From Clostridia bacterium (GTDB lineage Bacteria; Bacillota; Sulfobacillia; SLMV01), in NCBI GenBank assembly GCA_003551365.1, contig PUMM01000057.1, positions 1 through 36,497 on the forward strand: a stretch of DNA of 36,497 nt. Reading direction: 5' to 3'. Below are positions 33,264-36,497 of the stretch, piece after piece. Each line of letters begins with the position of its first letter. Within the stretch, counting starts at the first letter, position 1. The translations under genes and the position numbers were made by a program. A model generated the notes under the pieces. That model saw only the letters and a list, made by a program, of their open reading frames with translations, was not told where the DNA came from and made no database searches.

Positions 33264-33291
33264 ATTGTACTCACACATAGCGATGTGTCAA
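33264..33291 (-). promoter_or_regulatory. Consensus promoter with palindromic spacer, copy A
   Basis: Minus strand TTGACA (33291-33286), 16-base spacer, TACAAT (33269-33264). A perfect palindrome ACACAT-CGCT-ATGTGT (33273-33288) overlaps the -35 box and fills most of the spacer, a typical repressor operator position. This is the best promoter in the window. Confidence 0.75.
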
Positions 33292-33292
33292 G

Positions 33293-34164
33293 GAATCTGT
33301 CCGCAAGTCAACTGCTCCTCTCCACCGTCATGCGCTGTCCCCGGGTCACTGCGTGGGCAGCCCAGAGATCGGATCTTGCGTTCCGGGCATTGGCTGTAGC
33401 GCTGGGCTCCATGTGCCGTTGCTGGCACAGTTCTCCCAGGGGAGACAACGCGGTTCATCGGGATGAAAGCGCTGGCTCAACTGGGGTTTTCGGTGCAGCG
33501 GTCCGCCCCCGGGCCAGAGCATGAGCACATCCCAGAAGTCCCGGATTTTCTCTTCGGGCAGCTGATCAACTCTCTGGAAGTGACCCACACTTACCTGGCG
33601 GAACAGACCGTGCCTGCATATAATGTACGATGGAGCGGCAAGCCTGCTTTGCCAGCAGCTTGAGATCGATCAAAATCAGGGCTTTTTGCCAAAATAACGC
33701 AGGTCTCATTTGATGTGAAGTTGCTCGAATTATCTGGCGCCGGGAGGTCTGCTGCAACTGGCAGGGGATCCCCGGGATCATGCCAGCGGTGGTTGATCCG
33801 GCGCGGGATGGTGTGGGTGTCGCGCTAAACGCCGATCCCCGAGCGGTTGCACAGATAGTTAAAGCGCCCGTCCGGATTTGCTGACCTGCAGACTCCGTGC
33901 CCCCGATATCCATTTCCGCCCATTAGATGTCCCGATGTCAGTTGTGTCGGTATGGAGTGCAGGAGAGGGTGTGGATGAGGCGCTCGATGCACGGCTGTGG
34001 ATGGCTACATTGCATCTCGCTGGTACGAAGCACGCAACTGTAACTATCAGTAGGGTTTGCGGCGACAGAGTGCCGGGTGGATTTGCTCCTGCAGGATATG
34101 GGAGATTTGGCCTTTCGATAAGACCAGATGCACCTGCATCGATAGGAGCAGAGAGACGGGCGAA
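33293..34164. other. Region between the two repeat copies
   Basis: About 870 bases without a convincing gene. A minus-strand frame at 33346-33588 begins with HFQRVDQLPEEKIRDFWDVL, which looks protein-like, and another at 33566-33913 includes ALILIDLKLLAKQA; neither has a good ribosome site and they may be decayed gene pieces in two frames. A TATAAT at 33619-33624 (plus strand) lacks a matching -35. Confidence 0.35.
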
Positions 34165-34193
34165 AAAAGAAAAGCCGGCCCGCTCGGGGCCGG
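34165..34193 (-). terminator. Terminator of peptide unit, copy B
   Basis: Same CCGGCCC / GGGCCGG stem and CTTTTCTTTT tract as copy A, here extended by two more T on the transcript side. Confidence 0.85.
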
Positions 34194-34209
34194 ACTCGCG
34201 TCCACTGCC

Positions 34210-34269
34210 TCACAGTGGACGTGAGATCAGCGACACCCGCCCATGGAAGAAGAACTTCCTCATCAACAT
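34210..34269 (-). CDS. 19-residue peptide MLMRKFFFHGRVSLISRPL, copy B
   Basis: Identical in every codon to copy A, with the same AGGAGGTGAT site; the spacer to ATG differs by one base (ATT instead of GTT after the site). Downstream on the minus strand there is no gene for almost 1.8 kb, so copy B does not look like a leader for a neighbouring gene. That weakens a pure attenuator model and favours a role for the peptide or the RNA itself. Confidence 0.6.
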   Translation of the reverse strand: MLMRKFFFHGRVSLISRPL

Positions 34270-34335
34270 AATATCACCTCCTGACGGACGCGATATCATG
34301 CTGACTTCCGACAGGCATCACCCTTTTCACCCACT

Positions 34336-34363
34336 ATTGTACTCACGCATAGCGATGTGTCAA
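34336..34363 (-). promoter_or_regulatory. Promoter of peptide unit, copy B
   Basis: TTGACA, 16-base spacer, TACAAT as in copy A. The palindrome is ACACAT-CGCT-ATGCGT here, broken by one substitution, so binding of a symmetric repressor may be weaker than at copy A. Confidence 0.72.
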
Positions 34364-34412
34364 GAGGCCCCGCTTCGCACTCCTTGCCGTTTCCTTCCGC
34401 AATTATTGAGTT

Positions 34413-34750
34413 GTCCGTCCCCGCCTCAGGTATCTGCAAGGTGTGTGAAAACATCAGCCGCAGACCCAGCAATTTCAACAGCTGCTGGGGAACCGGGATG
34501 CTATCAAACAGTTGCCTGTTTCCGACTACCATCATGTGCGTGAGAAGCCGCAGGATGCTGAACACCAGAGGCGTCGCGAGAAAGAATGGACCAGTGCCTC
34601 CACCCGCTGGGGCTTTGTCATGTACACTGGGCCCACAATCCTGGGATCCTCGATGAAGGCGAAGTGCCCAGCGCGCTCCGTTTTGGCGCTGGACGACCAT
34701 GTCGTGCCCGACCCATGCATTGGGGGCAGAATTTTTTGCCCTTCGATCAT
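34413..34750 (-). pseudogene. Decayed IS1634-type transposase, C-terminal fragment
   Basis: Two overlapping minus-strand frames join into one transposase-like C-terminus. The first gives FAFIEDPRIVGPVYMTKPQRVEALVHSF, close to the FxFLKDPxxVxPVFLKxPxRVEAL segment of IS1634-family transposases. The second continues after a one-base shift near 34585 with FLATPLVFSILRLLTHMM and a tail QQLLKLLGL. No N-terminal part is present. It is therefore a frameshifted remnant. It lies between repeat copy B and the lipoprotein gene. Confidence 0.6.
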
Positions 34751-35389
34751 TCAACTCAACACAACGACCATACCGATCACTATCGTGATCACGCCAAACG
34801 CCCTGGTGACGCCCAGAAATGCGTCACTGGGTTCGGAGTCCTTCATCTTCCAGCCGAGCTGCAGGAAGAAGGCCAGATGTGGGTTGATCACCGAAACCAA
34901 TCCTCCCCCGATAAGTAGCAGGCCGGCAGCAAAACGAAGTCCGCTGGCACTGTCAGATGAGGGTTGAGGTTCGGGAGCTCCGTAGACCAGTTCTCCGAGA
35001 TCATCCACCCGGTTCCAGTCTGCAAACGATGTTTGGATTCCCGGTTCCGAGCTGCCACTGGTAGATGAGTCTTGATGTCTTCGCGTAAGCGTGCGGCCGT
35101 CCGGGAATTTCACGGCATAATTTCGCGCCGAACCCGACAGGTAGTATTCCTCTGCGGTTGTGCCATTTTCGATGTACACCGCATAGTCCCATGATTCTTC
35201 CTCTACTGAAACGACGCGCAGCTGTGTGTCGCCTCCAGATGCCCGAAAAACCCTGTCGTCTCCTTCTGCGGTCGCGAGTGAGTACACCTCGCCGTCGAAG
35301 GTTATGGCAGGATCCTCAGATGAACAGCCCGCGCCCAGCATGAGGATTGCGGCAATGATCAGGGTGAAATGAGGTTTGCGATCTATCAT
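34751..35389 (-). CDS. Putative lipoprotein with DUF6199-like C-terminus
   Basis: A 212-residue protein that begins with a lipoprotein signal peptide (basic start, hydrophobic LIIAAILML, then LGAGC with Cys22 as lipidation site). The middle is a small beta-rich extracellular domain followed by a Ser-rich linker. The C-terminus holds two hydrophobic segments around NPHLAFFLQLGWKMKDSEPSDAF, which resembles the DUF6199 pattern of short Firmicute membrane proteins (NPxxxWxxxYGWRxKDAEPS). Function unknown. ATG 35389 is five bases from GGAGG; the adjacent ATG at 35392 is only two bases away. The frame stays open to 35443 without another site. Confidence 0.75.
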   Translation of the reverse strand: MIDRKPHFTLIIAAILMLGAGCSSEDPAITFDGEVYSLATAEGDDRVFRASGGDTQLRVVSVEEESWDYAVYIENGTTAEEYYLSGSARNYAVKFPDGRTLTRRHQDSSTSGSSEPGIQTSFADWNRVDDLGELVYGAPEPQPSSDSASGLRFAAGLLLIGGGLVSVINPHLAFFLQLGWKMKDSEPSDAFLGVTRAFGVITIVIGMVVVLS

Positions 35390-36425
35390 CATTACCTCCA
35401 CAGCAGATGTATTACCTCGACGAGGCGTTTGGTACTGGCCCATAGTGAGTACAGCTTCATGTCAGCCTATCATCCCACCAGAAGCGGGTGCAATTTTGAC
35501 TTTGCTGCCGCCGTCGGAAAAAGGGGGTAAGGGGCTGTCTGAGAGCACGCAACGTCCCGAATTCATCCTGAATGCCGCAGTCTCAGTTGCTGCAGGGTTG
35601 TCTTAGGGCCAAGCAGTTTGCGCCTTTTAGCGAGCGCGCCGGGATGAGCAACGATAAATCGGGATACGAGGATACCTTGCAATCCATGCTGCAATAATCT
35701 TTGCAGTCTTCGAGCCGAGGGGCGTCCGTTGTGAGCTCAAAAAATGAGCACTACCGATCCACTGAAAGGCGTCGATTCCCGACGGGGGCAGGCTCTTCCC
35801 TTCGCTGTTGCGGGAAACATCCCTTTCTCCGGGGGGCTGTGTGCGGGTTTCCCCGTCGGCTGGTTCAGATGATTTTGCAGTGACAACCAGAGGATTCAGC
35901 ATGCCGTCGCCCCCCCCCGGGGGTGTGGGGGGATAATCGCACAGAGGGGTTATACGCTGAACGAGTATCAACCCATGCCGGATGCCAGTGAACTCCTGAC
36001 CGGCAGAATGGATGCCGTGATCAGAGAGTAATCGACCGAGGTACGGGGGCCAGAAAATGTGCGCGGAACTCACTCCGGTGCAATGTGCGTTACTCCCGGA
36101 TTCGTCTCAGATCTTGCGGACGTCATGTCTGCCGGCCCGGATGATGTGCGGCGCGCTCCACGGTCGCGGCATTATGTGCTTTGTTGTTAGGTTCGATGGT
36201 GTCTGGCGCTGTCCGCATCCGGCACCGGGATACCGACGAGAGAGTTCCCATCACCTGCCCATCGAATACCCATCTGCCGGACGGCGCGCGGCGGCACTTG
36301 CCACGCACTTTCCGCACCCTAATTTCGGCTGACCCAGAATAAATTGATTGTTGATTTTCCAGGTATTGCCTAGCTTTTCTCCTCCGTTTGTGCTATGGTC
36401 AGCTCGACGGGAGGAGGCGAGGCTT
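35390..36425. other. Long gene-free region
   Basis: About 1 kb. The longest frame (35627-36073, minus) has no ribosome site or motif. A run of nine C followed by five G at 35910-35923 can form a hairpin. The last 80 bases include a GGGAGGAGG ribosome site at 36410-36418 for the partial transposase gene. Otherwise nothing recognised. Confidence 0.35.
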
Positions 36426-36497
36426 TTGACCACCGTGTTGTTTGATGGTCCCGCACCAGTGATCAATGCTCTGTGTGAGCAATTGGGAGTGCGCCGG
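36426..36497 (+). CDS. Possible IS1634-type transposase, N-terminal fragment (cut by window end)
   Basis: A 24-codon frame starting at TTG 36426, eight bases or so after GGGAGGAGG, runs off the right edge. The visible residues VLFDGPAPVINALCEQLGVRR resemble the N-terminal DUF4277-type segment of IS1634-family transposases (GPxPIxxAxxERLGLR). The rest of the element is outside the window. The insertion sequence's left end is probably within the preceding 100 bases, but no inverted repeat can be defined without the right end. The decayed fragment at 34413-34750 belongs to the same broad family but lies on the other strand. Confidence 0.45.
   Translation, partial: MTTVLFDGPAPVINALCEQLGVRR

Larger units (their letters stand above)
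33093..33292 (-). repeat. 200-bp repeat, copy A (self-contained peptide unit)
   Basis: This stretch is 197/200 identical, without gaps, to 34165-34364, offset 1072 bases, and flanking sequence is unrelated on both sides. Read on the minus strand it contains, in order, a consensus promoter with a palindrome, a leader hairpin, a Shine-Dalgarno site, a 19-codon ORF, a hairpin over its stop codon and a terminator. The repeat boundaries coincide with the -35 box and the terminator T-tract, so exactly one transcription unit has been duplicated. Confidence 0.95.
34165..34364 (-). repeat. 200-bp repeat, copy B (self-contained peptide unit)
   Basis: Second copy of the unit at 33093-33292. Three substitutions were seen: one between the Shine-Dalgarno and ATG, one just downstream of the -10 box, and one inside the palindrome. 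The peptide, ribosome site, -35, -10 and terminator are unchanged. Retention of all functional parts, with changes only outside them or in the operator, suggests selection or a recent copy event. Confidence 0.95.

Noticed and set aside
33346-33588. Small minus-strand frame with QLPEEKIRDFWDVL, reminiscent of short antitoxin or DNA-binding proteins
   Set aside because: Weak ribosome site, the resemblance is limited to one helix, and the rest of the frame is Pro/Gly-rich without a pattern; no toxin partner is next to it.
35910-35923. C9G5 run as a possible terminator or phase-variation tract
   Set aside because: No T-tract follows and no gene starts close by; it may simply be a homopolymer, or a sequencing artefact.
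35627-36073. 148-codon minus-strand frame
   Set aside because: No ribosome site, no domain, low-complexity composition, and it crosses the C/G homopolymer run.

Overview
The window reads as chromosome from a strictly anaerobic, GC-rich bacterium, most likely a deep Clostridia-type Firmicute. Pointers are a tRNA-Trp-type T-box leader ahead of trpE, a group IIC intron sitting behind a terminator, an SLH-domain surface protein, a DUF3870 protein, many GTG starts with strong Shine-Dalgarno sites, and Hdr/Flx electron-transfer genes. Many proteins are rich in Asp and Glu, which would fit a saline or alkaline habitat, but that is inference.

Region 1 (1-15746) is a C4-dicarboxylate and electron-transfer island. 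On the minus strand lie a partial baeRF-family gene and a DASS (SLC13) dicarboxylate symporter. On the plus strand follow DUF3870, the two subunits of class I fumarase, malic enzyme, and a nine-gene run: hdrC, hdrB, hdrA, mvhD/flxD, flxC, flxB, flxA, an SdhB/FrdB-like iron-sulfur protein and an SdhA/FrdA-like flavoprotein. No membrane anchor subunit is present. Together they could import malate or fumarate, oxidise malate to pyruvate and NAD(P)H, and return electrons from NADH to fumarate through a soluble Flx-Hdr module, possibly with flavin-based bifurcation to ferredoxin. The reverse direction (succinate oxidation) is equally compatible. The operon ends at a terminator that is followed 10 bases later by a group IIC intron that has lost nearly all of its reverse transcriptase.

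Region 2 (16.5-22.4 kb) holds two serine hydrolases of beta-lactamase fold (minus strand), a small zinc-ribbon protein and an exported SLH/phosphodiester glycosidase protein.

Region 3 (22.5-28.1 kb) has a tandem T-box leader, trpE and trpG, then a large MalT/LAL-type LuxR regulator. The other trp genes are absent.

Region 4 (28.5-32.4 kb) is peptide and amino-acid metabolism: isoaspartyl dipeptidase, an M20 dipeptidase, and a cysteine-synthase-like PLP enzyme whose usual substrate loop is altered.

Region 5 (32.4-36.5 kb) is gene-poor. It carries two nearly identical 200-bp copies of a self-contained minus-strand unit: consensus promoter with a palindrome in its spacer, leader hairpin, perfect Shine-Dalgarno, a 19-residue peptide, and two hairpins ending in a T-tract. 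This unit is the best candidate here for something undescribed. A decayed IS1634-type transposase, a putative lipoprotein and the first codons of an apparent transposase complete the window. No tRNA, rRNA or CRISPR array was seen.
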